A stretch of DNA of 64,000 nt from Hydractinia symbiolongicarpus (GCF_029227915.1 NC_079888.1:10339001-10403000); one strand, 5' to 3'; positions 46,940 through 55,954 are shown, counted from the first letter of the stretch. The notes: generated by a model not told the origin, from the sequence alone. Program-made: numbers and translations.

Positions 46940-48277
46940 ATGCCGATTAATCCAATATACGAAGGAGACGACTTTACACCAGAGGAAAAAATTTCAGACG
47001 AGGATGGATCTTTCAGTAGACTTGATGCCAATTTAACGCCAGATCGCCTGGCGGCTCTGCAAGAGCATCAGGAGCAAGATCAGGGTCAATCCGGCTCAGC
47101 ACGAGGCGATCTCACTGACACCACGACAAGACAGAGGGAAGAGCTGTTAAAATCAAAGGTCGACGATCTTTACGAACACCTTGGCGAGGAGCTTGGGCAG
47201 CCAATCGCGAGATATTACAACGAGTTTGAGGCACGGGGAAACCAGCTTCTTTTCGATGGCATAGAGATCACGAAAAGGTATGGTGAATTAAGGAGCGTTG
47301 CCGAGATACGGAGGAGGTTAGGTACAAATCGCTTGCGAGCTATGGGGTTTACCGACTATACTACACCAAACAAAGGCAGTAAGGTAATGGCTCAGAAGCT
47401 CCTTAACGAGATTGTTCACGTTGATCGCCTAGCGGCTCAGCAACAGAAGGCCGATGATATTGAAATGATGCCGCTGCTCGAGAACGTCCTTGATGAAACG
47501 GAGAGCCTGATCGATCGCCTACCGGAGGAAGAGACTCCTTTTGGCGCCAGCTTCACAGAGCGTGAAAGAAGAGGGCTCAACCTCGAGCTTCAAACGCTAA
47601 GGGGTAACCTGAGGCACCTGAAAAACAAGATGATCTTCTACGACAGCGAGATCGCCAAAGCAGAAGCCAAGGTGAAAAGGCTTGAGACGAAGAAAGCTAC
47701 ACCTGGAGTATCAGAGGGGCAGCAAACTATCTGGAACGAAGACATTGCAAAGGCTAGGGAAGATCTAGAACGACTCCAAGATCAAAAGGAAGCAGTACGA
47801 GAAGCACACGGTTTACTATCATCTGACACTCAGAGCCAACTGAAAGCAATTAAGGAAACGCTGATGAAAATCGCAGAAGGCGATAAATCTCTGGCTGAAA
47901 AGCTTAGAATCTTATTCAAGGAGCAAGGGGTTACTATAGCTAGCATCGTGGCGGCTGTTGGTCTACTGATTTCCACCATCGTACTCGCAGTTACAGGTGG
48001 TGGTGGTTCCGCAACAAGCGCAGGAGGAAGTGCCGCAGGGAAGGGTTTCATACAAAAACAGCTGGAAAGGCTTGGAAAATTTTTGAAATACTTAGCAGGT
48101 AAGGCAGGTGCGGCGCTACCAGGGATTATTGGCACGGTTGTCTCGTTCTTTTTCAGAGTGGCTGCGAGAGTTGTCGAATATGTAGCCAAGCATCTATACA
48201 TGGCGATCGCTGCTGCTCTTGTTGTGGTATATGTTGGGAAGGGTGGCAGCGCGGAACATAGTTCCAAAAAATCGTAG
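46940..48277 (+). CDS. Large coiled-coil and multi-helix membrane protein
   Basis: 445 residues. The N-terminal 250 residues are charged and coiled-coil (LRGNLRHLKNKMIFYDSEIA, DIAKAREDLERLQDQKEAV). Three or four hydrophobic segments follow (IASIVAAVGLLISTIVLAV, GAALPGIIGTVVSFFF, MAIAAALVVVYVG), broken by a Gly/Ser/Ala linker. The tail GGSAEHSSKK equals that of the membrane protein at 41512-41874. Two coding copies of the dispersed DRLAA motif are included. This family recurs in cnidarian Polintons; a virion membrane or entry-related role is possible but unproven. Confidence 0.7.
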   Translation: MPINPIYEGDDFTPEEKISDEDGSFSRLDANLTPDRLAALQEHQEQDQGQSGSARGDLTDTTTRQREELLKSKVDDLYEHLGEELGQPIARYYNEFEARGNQLLFDGIEITKRYGELRSVAEIRRRLGTNRLRAMGFTDYTTPNKGSKVMAQKLLNEIVHVDRLAAQQQKADDIEMMPLLENVLDETESLIDRLPEEETPFGASFTERERRGLNLELQTLRGNLRHLKNKMIFYDSEIAKAEAKVKRLETKKATPGVSEGQQTIWNEDIAKAREDLERLQDQKEAVREAHGLLSSDTQSQLKAIKETLMKIAEGDKSLAEKLRILFKEQGVTIASIVAAVGLLISTIVLAVTGGGGSATSAGGSAAGKGFIQKQLERLGKFLKYLAGKAGAALPGIIGTVVSFFFRVAARVVEYVAKHLYMAIAAALVVVYVGKGGSAEHSSKKS

Positions 48278-48279
48278 AT

Positions 48280-48312
48280 GATCTAGTATGTTGACAAAAA
48301 ACATATTAGATC
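48280..48312. terminator. Stem-loop GATCTAGTATGTT at a convergent junction
   Basis: 13-bp stem with one G-T pair and a 7-nt loop, right behind the stop at 48277 and before the oppositely oriented gene at 48363. Its arms resemble those at 50871-50898 and 62352-62376. Confidence 0.6.
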
Positions 48313-48362
48313 GCCTTGCGGCCGTGTCAGCGGAAGGGTAAAGCCCGTCTCAGCATGAGCAC

Positions 48363-49502
48363 CTATTTTTTAATCCATAGATATGCTAAGATGAGACCTA
48401 CTCCCGCAGTAACCAAGGTGGTCTTGGTGTCCTCGTGAGGTTTTCCATCTCCTAGACCTGACTGAGGTATCGGTGGCTTCTTTTCAGACCCCTGGGTTAG
48501 GGCACCCCGCCCTGCTTGGGTAGGACTGACTCGTTTTAAACCCTGAGGCTGTGTGGGCTTGTTGTTTAGGTCTAGCGTTATGCCAATCATCGCACTCGCC
48601 GGCGCAATCAAGATGTTGTTGTTATACCCCACAATTTTACCAATATGCAGGTTCATATCGGATGGTAGCATGTACACGTGGTGCATCACGGCAAAATTCA
48701 CTGGGGTCCTGGCATATTGAAGCACCTTTTGAAACTCGGTGATATCGTGGCCTACGTTCTCCTCACGTTGTACCATGGCTTCGAATTTCTGTAGCAGTAT
48801 CTGTCTCGCTGAAAAATTGTCAGCATCCGAACCTATAAGGGATGCCTTGGCATCAGCTTGGGATCCTAGTAGTAAAATCAAGTAAACACGAATACTCTCG
48901 CTAAGCTTCGACAGACCTTCCGATGTCAGGCCTTGGCTCGTAGGCATGATAAACTTGGCCCAGTCCCCATCAACTTGCGGCCACCAGCTACCATTTGTGA
49001 GCGAGGACATGAGAGCTTTAAACTTGTATTGGGCATTGGGGTCGGCATCATATTCACGACAAATCTGGGCATATCCAGATGTAGAGTAGGGGTTCTCGTA
49101 TTGAGAAAAGCCGTCATCGTATGGCATGGGTACCTTCATTCTCGCTAGGATACGCCGCATGTGGTAATAGACGTGGAATTTAAAGATACTGTTGATGAGA
49201 GGCACGGAGTCATTCAAGTGTTTGGCGGATATACCTAGGGCGGTACTAGCGCAATGACAAGCGAAATTAACTTGTATATTCCAGTAGCCAAGGGCTTGAC
49301 CGGTCCAATTTACACTAACCGGGTCGTTCAACAGGTTAGTGGGGACTTTTATAGGGTATTTCGTGAACATCGAGAAGGTCACGGGAATGTGCGATTCTGT
49401 AGAAACGTAGAGGTCTTGATGTTCTAGATTAATTACACCGAGGGGCCATTCTCCTCTATTGGACTTGTATTTTGCCTTGTGGTTATAGCTATAAATGTTC
49501 AT
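48363..49502 (-). CDS. Conserved Polinton structural protein
   Basis: 379 residues from the ATG at 49502 (MNIYSYNHKAKY). Contains VSTESHIPVTFSMFTKYPIK, NWTGQALGYWNIQVNFACHC and YMLPSDMNLHIGKIVGYNN, a set I recall from proteins of cnidarian and other invertebrate Polintons. Beta-strand rich in part, it ends with a Pro/Gly linker and a C-terminal transmembrane helix (TTLVTAGVGLILAYLWIKK). It may be a capsid or membrane-linked virion protein. A partial homolog is at 63735-64000. It is divergent to the minor capsid candidate, separated by only 19 bp. Confidence 0.7.
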   Translation of the reverse strand: MNIYSYNHKAKYKSNRGEWPLGVINLEHQDLYVSTESHIPVTFSMFTKYPIKVPTNLLNDPVSVNWTGQALGYWNIQVNFACHCASTALGISAKHLNDSVPLINSIFKFHVYYHMRRILARMKVPMPYDDGFSQYENPYSTSGYAQICREYDADPNAQYKFKALMSSLTNGSWWPQVDGDWAKFIMPTSQGLTSEGLSKLSESIRVYLILLLGSQADAKASLIGSDADNFSARQILLQKFEAMVQREENVGHDITEFQKVLQYARTPVNFAVMHHVYMLPSDMNLHIGKIVGYNNNILIAPASAMIGITLDLNNKPTQPQGLKRVSPTQAGRGALTQGSEKKPPIPQSGLGDGKPHEDTKTTLVTAGVGLILAYLWIKK

Positions 49503-49521
49503 GTTTTTTTTAAGAATAAAC

Positions 49522-50196
49522 ATGAGACAGCTGTATGTCACGGATATAGAGAAGCCCACGATTTTTGACGATTACCTAGGGCAGGATACGAAAATTGCCC
49601 TGAAATCAATAAGTATCAGGCCCGTATGGCTGAACCTCTACAGTAACAACGATTTTACAATACGCAAAGTAGGACCTGATCAGACTGTTACCCGAATTAC
49701 AATAATGAACGGCCTGTACAAGATCGAGGATATCGCGGCCATCGTCAACAGTCAAGCAGGGGACAAGATTAAGCTGTTTGTCCTGAAAAATGGACTCTGC
49801 AGGCTTAGGGTTAGTGACGGGTATACTGTGGTAATCCATCGAAAACTACAGGAGCTTATGGGGCTACCCTACGACCCTGCAAAAAAGTATTTTACCAAAG
49901 GCGACTATGACAGCTACTACAAAACTGACGTGTACCAAAGATTAAGACTCGTTTGCCCCCAGCTGGATGAAGACGATTGCCTACTGGATGGGAAGAAATC
50001 AAAAATTCTTGCTTTGCTTCCCACCAAAGAGTTCAACGCATGGGGGGACATGCTTACATGGAGTTTTGACACTCCAATCTACCTTCCTTTGAAAGGCTCA
50101 ACAGACAGACTAGAGTTCATGCTAACAGACGACGAGCATCATCATGAAAAAAATGTTTCGTTCGTCGGAATTACGATGCATTTACTTATAGAATAA
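49522..50196 (+). CDS. Minor capsid (penton-like) candidate
   Basis: 224 residues from the ATG behind AAGAATAAAC. The protein is beta-rich with an ALKSISIRPVWLNLY strand pattern, NGLYKIEDIAAIVN, LRLVCPQLDEDDCLLDGKKS and AWGDMLTWSFDTPIYLPL, ending FVGITMHLLIE, which fits the single jelly-roll minor capsid proteins of Polintons. The homolog at 63047-63718 is highly similar over the full length. The fold is inferred. It joins the next gene by a stop-start contact (ATAGAATAAATG). Confidence 0.7.
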   Translation: MRQLYVTDIEKPTIFDDYLGQDTKIALKSISIRPVWLNLYSNNDFTIRKVGPDQTVTRITIMNGLYKIEDIAAIVNSQAGDKIKLFVLKNGLCRLRVSDGYTVVIHRKLQELMGLPYDPAKKYFTKGDYDSYYKTDVYQRLRLVCPQLDEDDCLLDGKKSKILALLPTKEFNAWGDMLTWSFDTPIYLPLKGSTDRLEFMLTDDEHHHEKNVSFVGITMHLLIE

Positions 50197-50823
50197 ATGG
50201 CTGATACAATGAAGCTTTACCCAACTTTACCGCCAAGTGCGCCTGAGCATGAGCCTGACGAAAGTCAGGTCTACAGACTAAAAAAGATCGAAGAAATCGA
50301 GCAGTACCTGCGGTCTGAGATCAAAGAGAGAGAAAAACTCTACAAAAAGTTAAAGCTTTGGGGGATGGGGCTTCGCTATGCTGATCATGGCATGATTGCT
50401 TTTACTGTCATCACCTCCGCAGCAGGTATCGCCACGCTTGCAACCCGATTCGGAGCCCCTATAGCAATTGGTCTTGAAGCCGCGGCTCTTGCAGTGGGTA
50501 TAGGCCAAGTAGGTTTGAAGAATGCCTCGAAGCGACTAGAGCACAAGGTGCACAAACATGAGTGCATCAAACTCCTAGCTGAATCAAAACTAGACACTGT
50601 ATACGATAAGATTTCCAGAGCGATCCAAGATGGTATAATTTCAGACGATGAGTTTACATGGATCATGCAGGAAAAACAGCGCTGTATGGTGCTCAAGGAG
50701 CAGATCCGACAACGAACGAAAAAAGCTGTGAAATCCATCAACGATAATGAACGCGCAGAGTTGTTAGCACAAGGCAGGCAAGAAGCCAAACTTCAATCTG
50801 CGCAGTATGTCAGCGCTACTTAG
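50197..50823 (+). CDS. Coiled-coil protein with two transmembrane helices
   Basis: 208 residues starting at the ATG that follows the previous stop (GAATAAATGG). A Pro-rich leader (LYPTLPPSAPEHEP) is followed by a helix (RLKKIEEIEQYLRSEIKERE), a hairpin of two hydrophobic helices (FTVITSAAGIATLATRFGAP and IAIGLEAAALAVGIGQVGL) and a charged helical C-terminus (DEFTWIMQEKQR). The homolog at 62402-63046 is broken. Found next to the minor capsid gene in both elements, so a linked structural role is likely. Confidence 0.75.
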   Translation: MADTMKLYPTLPPSAPEHEPDESQVYRLKKIEEIEQYLRSEIKEREKLYKKLKLWGMGLRYADHGMIAFTVITSAAGIATLATRFGAPIAIGLEAAALAVGIGQVGLKNASKRLEHKVHKHECIKLLAESKLDTVYDKISRAIQDGIISDDEFTWIMQEKQRCMVLKEQIRQRTKKAVKSINDNERAELLAQGRQEAKLQSAQYVSAT

Positions 50824-50870
50824 AGTCTCCACCTGCTTATTCGTAGATCGCCTGGCGTCTCTGCAAGAGC

Positions 50871-50898
50871 ATCTAGTGTATTGTTCAAAACACTAGAT
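50871..50898. terminator. Stem-loop ATCTAGTGT/ACACTAGAT at a convergent junction
   Basis: 9-bp perfect stem between the stop codons of 50823 and 50902. A copy of the dispersed GATCGCCTGGCG motif ends at its base (50846-50870). Confidence 0.6.
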
Positions 50899-50901
50899 CA
50901 C

Positions 50902-51168
50902 CTACACAATCTCGATCACTTCTCCTGTATCTTGATCTATGAGCAAGTCGCCATCATGTACGACACGTCGCTGAGCGAGATCCCTCAAATATTGAGCTAG
51001 ATTTTTCTGCCATGCAATTTTAACACAAGGCTCGCAGTACGGTCCGTCCGTTTGTGTCGACGCATCCTTATACTTGACTTTGCATATGGCTTCAACAAGG
51101 TCTATTCGCTTCAACGTGGAGTACCCTTTGAGACCTAAGGCTTTAGCTTCCTGTCGCAGTTTGTCCAT
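50902..51168 (-). CDS. SAP-like small protein with a Cys box
   Basis: 88 residues from MDKLRQEAKALGLK, chosen over the upstream ATG at 51228 because the homolog at 62066 starts at the same place and because CATAAACAA precedes it. The N-terminal LRQEAKALGLKGYSTLKRI fits a SAP or HeH-type helix-extension-helix DNA-binding motif. DASTQTDGPYCEPCVKIAWQ and a terminal INQD/IDQDTGEVIEI are shared with the second element. Probably binds DNA; the exact role is unknown. Confidence 0.7.
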   Translation of the reverse strand: MDKLRQEAKALGLKGYSTLKRIDLVEAICKVKYKDASTQTDGPYCEPCVKIAWQKNLAQYLRDLAQRRVVHDGDLLIDQDTGEVIEIV

Positions 51169-51206
51169 TTGTTTATGTAGCTGAGCACAACCAGGCTTTT
51201 CGTTAT

Positions 51207-51232
51207 TTTTGTGACTGTCTCCAGTCACAAAA
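51207..51232 (-). terminator. Stem-loop TTTTGTGACTG/CAGTCACAAAA
   Basis: 11-bp perfect stem with a TCTC loop, 10 bp beyond the stop (minus strand) of the gene ending at 51242. Confidence 0.6.
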
Positions 51233-51241
51233 GATTATTTT

Positions 51242-51563
51242 TTAGTCTTCCACTTCCACAAGGTCGTAATCATAGTAAAATTGACCAGGATTCTTCGTAG
51301 ATTGTTTCTTTCCCAGTGATTTGATGAGCATCTGACCTGTTCGACCTATCAAAGCTTCTCTCAGTACACTCTTTGCCCATGCTTGAAATCGTTCACCATC
51401 ACAATCGATCAATGTGATGACAGTTGCATCACCTTTTTTGGATCTTGATCTCTTCAACATACTCAATTTTGAATATGATTCCAGTGGGAACATCACGCCA
51501 CTTCATAATGCTCTCGTGTTCTGATTTCGAGGCATCAAATTGTTCTGCAGATAGGAAAGGCAT
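51242..51563 (-). pseudogene. Small ORF split by a frameshift at an A-run
   Basis: An ATG at 51563 behind CTATAATAAAGAG opens MPFLSAEQFDASKSEHESIM and continues as WRDVPTGIIFKIEYVEEI. It stops just after a run of six A near 51435, while the overlapping frame carries on from that point (GDATVITLIDCDGERFQAW) to 51242. The two halves together have the length and strand pattern of a small OB-like protein, about 107 residues. Either the A-run has lost or gained a base, or the gene uses slippage. It sits upstream of the SAP-like gene. Confidence 0.6.
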
Positions 51564-51613
51564 CTCTTTATTATAGATTATTTAAACCTCAACCAGGATC
51601 AAAATACTGGACA

Positions 51614-52657
51614 TTACTTCCATAATTTAGATATCTCGCGCTTTTCTTCCTCATCAAAACACCAATTCCAATATCGACCGGGATGCCACGCCACTGGCAT
51701 TACCTCATTCCATAGTTTTGCATAAAAATTACGCTTGTGATGATGCCGCAGCAATTCATCATGAATTATATCAAAACCACGCAGCAATACAACAATCTCG
51801 AGGTGACTATTTTCAGCTGCAATTTCTAGAGCCCAATCAAAATCTGTCGCACCCCATTCTTTGCACAGCTTAACAATCTCGATGTGACCCTTAAGAGCTG
51901 CAAGTGCCATCGGTAAATCAAAGTATGTCACACCCCACTCTTTGCACAGCTTAACAATCTCTATGTGACCATTTTCAGCTGCATTTCGTAGAGCCCAATT
52001 AAAGTATGTCGCACCCCATTCTTTGCACAGTTTAACAATCTCTATGTGATCATTGAGAGCTGCAAGTACCATCGCCCAATTAAAGTCTGTCACACCCCAT
52101 TCTTTGCACAGTTTAACAATCTCTATGTGACCATTTTCAGCTGCATTTCGTAGAGCCAAATTAAAGTCTGTCGCACCCCATTCTTTGCACAGTTTAACAA
52201 TCTCGATGTGACCCTTGAGAGCTGCATTTCGTAGAGCCAAATTAAAGTCTGTCGCACCCCATTCTTTGCACAGTTTAACAATCTCTATGTGACCATTTTT
52301 AGCTGCATTTCGTAGAGGTAAATTAAAGTCCGTTGTCACCAGTTTGATGTCACGGTGCTTGCGAACGTTTTCCATGGTCTTGCCAAAGAAGCTATTATTC
52401 CTTAGCTTAAAAATGTCTTTCTCAAAGTCATTTTTAGCTGTATTATCTGTCGTACCAGATTCTTTGCACAGCTTAACAATCTCGACTTCATCGTGCAGCG
52501 TCGTCCTTCCAGCAATCTGTTCCCTTGCTCTGTTATAATAAGAAGTAACAGTGTCTCGTACACTCTTCAGGCGATCGGCAAGAGCGTCGCGAGTTGCTGC
52601 TACTGGCGCTGAGACAGCGCTATATAATTTACTAATTGCATTCTAGAACCAACTCAT
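51614..52657 (-). pseudogene. Mosaic ankyrin-repeat ORF fused to the TIR leader and a PolB fragment
   Basis: The frame starts in the right TIR at ATG 52657 (MSWF), is stopped by TAG at codon 5 (52643-52645), then stays open to 51614. In order it holds the TIR leader (through AGRTTLHDE), half an ankyrin unit ([14 protein letters not shown]), a PolB motif-B fragment at 52432-52331 ([17 protein letters not shown]), six or seven ankyrin repeats built on [18 protein letters not shown], and a C-terminal module ([20 protein letters not shown]). The PolB piece differs from this element's own motif B (NSFYGKMIEDQ). A shorter protein could start at the ATG at 52375. Ankyrin proteins of viruses often act on host proteins; no target is evident here. 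Confidence 0.8.
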
Positions 52658-52929
52658 TTCTCTTTATTATAAGTAAATTCAGACTTTAACTAACATCGGT
52701 CGCAATTTGAGTAGGGAATTTCCCTATTCAAACAGATTTGCGCATGCGCGTTTGTCAGCAGTTTTTGTCGTGTGCCGTCATGATGTCACGTGACTTTGTT
52801 TACTCATTTGAGGCATGATGAAATCTGTGACGTCACAGCTTTTAGGGGGGTCTAAAAGCAACGTTTTTTTAATAGGGGTTTGACCGTCGAAAACCTAAAA
52901 CCGGATTAAATTACCTCCCTATTCTAGCT
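52481..52929 (-). repeat. Right terminal inverted repeat of the Polinton
   Basis: Inverted copy of 35629-36077 with few substitutions. One of them turns codon 5 of the TIR-encoded reading frame into TAG (52643-52645). The reading frame otherwise stays open and runs into the ankyrin gene. Confidence 0.95.
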
Positions 52930-53239
52930 GGATTTCTGACTTATTTTCAATGTTTAATATATTTTTTCAACTTTCTGTATTCTTTAATTCGGCATTTTTT
53001 ATTTTTTTGGATCTTCATTTTGTTATATTTTTATCTTGACGGGTATTTCCGTCCCTTCTTTTTTTTCCTCTGCCTGTGTCTCATTTTTTCACCAGACACT
53101 GTCTGAACCTATTCTAGCCAAACACTGGGCCTAACACAACAAGCAATACTCCACCCCATGGCACACCATATAAGGCATTAATGTTCTTTGTCTTAATTGT
53201 TGTCGGGAATCCACGCGAATTCTGCCTAAAAGGCGCATC
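52930..53239. other. Intergenic stretch right of the Polinton
   Basis: AT-rich host sequence between the right TIR and the next gene. Possibly promoter or 5' untranslated region of the gene at 53240; no motif is certain. Confidence 0.4.
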
Positions 53240-54728
53240 ATGGCACATTGTTCCAACACAACACAGTCTGATGAAGCCATGGATCCAACGTTTACCTTTC
53301 GTATTGATGGTGAAAGAGGCATGGATAGGACTTTAAGAAGATCGCAAGTAACAGTAGAACGACTCGCAATGATATTTAAGGTAAAATAATCTGTCATCTA
53401 ATGTGGCTTACACCCACTAACTGAACTTAACTTTCCTCTGACATACTCAAATTATGTTATAGCTTCAGGCGGATACAGTATACCTTACTGAAGATTTCGG
53501 TAGCTCTGAGTTTCCGAACGAGGACGGCACCTTCCAGTGTTTGTCACAGGCTGTCAAAGGAACACTTTACACAGTAGAAGGAGAAAGTATTGTAAATGCG
53601 CAGCATATAGATGCTCCATCCCCACAGTTTGGGATTTTTCGAACTCAAGCGAGAAGAAGCGCACCTGGGTAAAACATCTTTTTACATAGTACACATTTTT
53701 TTACATAAGAACAAACCATATAAAAACATAAGGCATTGAATAACAATTTAAAACAAGTTAAGAACATTGTGAGTTTTAAATGGGTTTCTAATTCTTAAAA
53801 ATATTGTTGAAATAATCAAGAGCTCTTTAAATAATTATTCACTTTGTTGTTCTAAGAGGCGAACGTCTAAAAAAAATTTAGCGTTTTTTTTAAAGAACCC
53901 TTTAATTGTGAGTTATCTGCAATAATTCTGAACATATTTTTGCCAAGCGATAAGTAATTCTCCTTTTAAAAGATTATTTCATTATTATGGTGATTTTGCC
54001 TTTTATATCTTTCTGTTTTTACATGTAGCTACGCTTCTTCCACTACGACAACTTCGGCAACGAGAAAACGAAGTAACGCTTTACCGGAGACGTTTTCGTT
54101 GAAGCTCATATTGGCGGAACCCAAGGGCAAAAAAATAAGTAATTATTTATGACTAATTATTTGTGAGATTTTTAACGCTAACAGTTGTAAAGCAAATTAT
54201 ATTGTCTTAAGCTGAGAATGATCATGTGAGAATGGTGTATGCACAAATCAACGAAGAGAACGCAAATGTGAGAAGCATAACTAGTGCCGCAATGAACATG
54301 TTCAACGATACAAATATAGTACTAGTACAATCTAATCTTCTGAAGTATGAAGATTCACCAGCAACAAGAGGTATAGTCTTATTCTCTTAATTTTCTTTGA
54401 TAATTTTTCTGAACTATTGTATTGTTTCTATTAAAGAAAAATCTTCTTTCAACAGGCGTGTCGTTTTGCAAATGCAATTCACGGAAAGTATTCTGCGTGT
54501 CAACAATCTTTGTACGCTCACACAGTACCTCCAACACTAATTACACAACTGCAACGCCACAGCCAGGTGACATATTGTGACTAAAACTCCTGGGCCTTTT
54601 TTATACTGCGACGTATTGGATTTAAAATGTTTTAACTTTAATTTTTAGATGACATCTTAATCAAACTGGAAGAAATAAAGGCGTCTATGAAGTCCATGGT
54701 GGCTGTAGAGTGTCCCGCCTTTTTTTGA
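53240..54728 (+). CDS. Six-exon host gene, unknown product
   Basis: Exons 53240-53380, 53463-53668, 54029-54138, 54212-54370, 54456-54566 and 54649-54728 have GT-AG borders and consistent phases, giving 807 nt and 268 residues with ATG and TGA. The start is MAHCSNTTQSDEAMDPTFTF. The middle has QADTVYLTEDFGSSEFPNED and a basic stretch (ATRKRS). The last exon is a helix-forming tail (ILIKLEEIKASMKSM). Other notable features are Cys in FCKCNSRKVFC. I do not recognise a domain. The acidic patch, basic motif and coiled tail are compatible with a nuclear or adaptor protein, but nothing firm can be said. Confidence 0.7.
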
Positions 54729-54729
54729 A

Positions 54730-55300
54730 AATTTTACAAATCCTTAGCACAAAAAAATCTTCCTTTGCAGTTTGAAGTATACAAAATTTTCACTTCATTC
54801 GCATGAGTGACTAGATCCAGTGCGTATAGAGTGGATATAATAATAACATACATGTTTTCTTTATACAAGAATGTTTATCTTTTTTTAATGTTGCGATTCG
54901 CCTTAATCTATTTTAAACTTTTCAATAATTTCAAGTGTTTGATTCGTTGAACAACTCGTATTTCATTTTAGTTAACCCCATTATAAAAAACACAAAGCAA
55001 AAATTATGTTCTGTGCTAACTCGTGAAATAATGAAGATTTTGAAAAATAAATTTCTAAATTGACCAGATTCTTGTTGACAAGCATTTTTTCCACATCTTA
55101 AAAAATAAAATAGCAGTAAAATTTCAGTCTCGCCATTGTTCTCATTTTTTGCTTACTCTTTCAGCAATTATCAGCATTGTTCTTATAAAAGTGTATAATA
55201 TAGTAAATAGCTGTTCTAAAATAATTGTTTCTTAGTAATTTTCTTAACACATGGGAGCAGGGCAGAGGAAGATTGAAATACAAAGAATAATTTTTCACAG
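54730..55300. other. AT-rich intergenic stretch
   Basis: Between convergent host genes; no feature seen beyond AT-rich 3'-flank sequence. Confidence 0.5.
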
Positions 55301-55954
55301 TTATAATGTAATCCTTAGTTGTAATGTACGTATTAAGTTAATAAAATACAGAAGAGCTTCTCGGAAATTGTCAATTGTTTCATTCGCTAGAGATCCAAAA
55401 AGGTCAGAAATACTATAGCGGCTTTCAAACTCTCGCATTCTTTCTGATAAAAGGCTTGGTGAATTGAAAAGTGGATCGACTCCAAACACGCTATCACTGG
55501 CAATCCTCGATTCAGGGTACCACTGCATGTAAAGTAATTTAGCTCCTACTCCATTTGGTACAACTTCTGCCATCAATGGTACGATCCCATTACTTCTGGT
55601 TTTAATTACTGACGGCACGCCTCTGCCTAAAAAAATAAAATTAGGAATCAAGCAATACGAACCATACGGACAACCTTGTTTGCAGTGCTTGTTACATTTT
55701 TTTTACAACAGTTTCGCTGTAAAACACTAAGGGGTCATTTAAAACCATAATTTTCTGTTAAATAAATTGATTTGGTATAAAGAGAAACAACAATAATTAT
55801 TTAATTGTTTATGAAGATATATACCTGGAATAGGGTGATTATTCCACGAAGAAATAACAATCTGAAGACCATAACACGCTACCAAGCAAGAAACAAATGA
55901 TACACAAAATTTTACGCAGTCGTTTGACATATCTATGATCTCTTCTTTTTCCAT
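55301..55954 (-). CDS. Two-exon small membrane-anchored protein
   Basis: Exon 1 (55954-55825) begins MEKEEIIDMSNDC and encodes one hydrophobic helix (VKFCVSFVSCLVACYGLQIV) followed by SSWNNHPIP. Exon 2 (55626-55301) follows a TTTTTTAG acceptor and joins in phase to complete HPIPGRGVPS; it ends at TAA. Total 151 residues. The pattern of a signal-anchor then a soluble helical C-terminus suggests a single-pass membrane or secreted protein. I know similar short proteins with an HPIPGRGVP motif only vaguely and assign no function. Confidence 0.6.

Larger units (their letters stand above)
35629..52929. mobile_element. Complete Polinton/Maverick-type element, 17.3 kb
   Basis: Both ends carry a 449-bp inverted repeat starting AGCTAGA, and the flanks show GGATT (TGGATT if one end base is excluded) on both sides as a 5-6 bp target duplication. 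Polintons normally make 6-bp duplications; the flanking low-complexity sequence makes this call less secure. Inside is the Polinton core set: family B polymerase, rve-type integrase, A32-type ATPase and candidate capsid genes. The interior is markedly more GC-rich than the host flanks and has no introns. Genes lie in blocks: polymerase to MSV199-like rightward, integrase to capsid leftward, a coiled-coil gene rightward, structural gene leftward, minor capsid pair rightward, then SAP-like to ankyrin leftward. No adenovirus-like protease was recognised. Confidence 0.92.
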
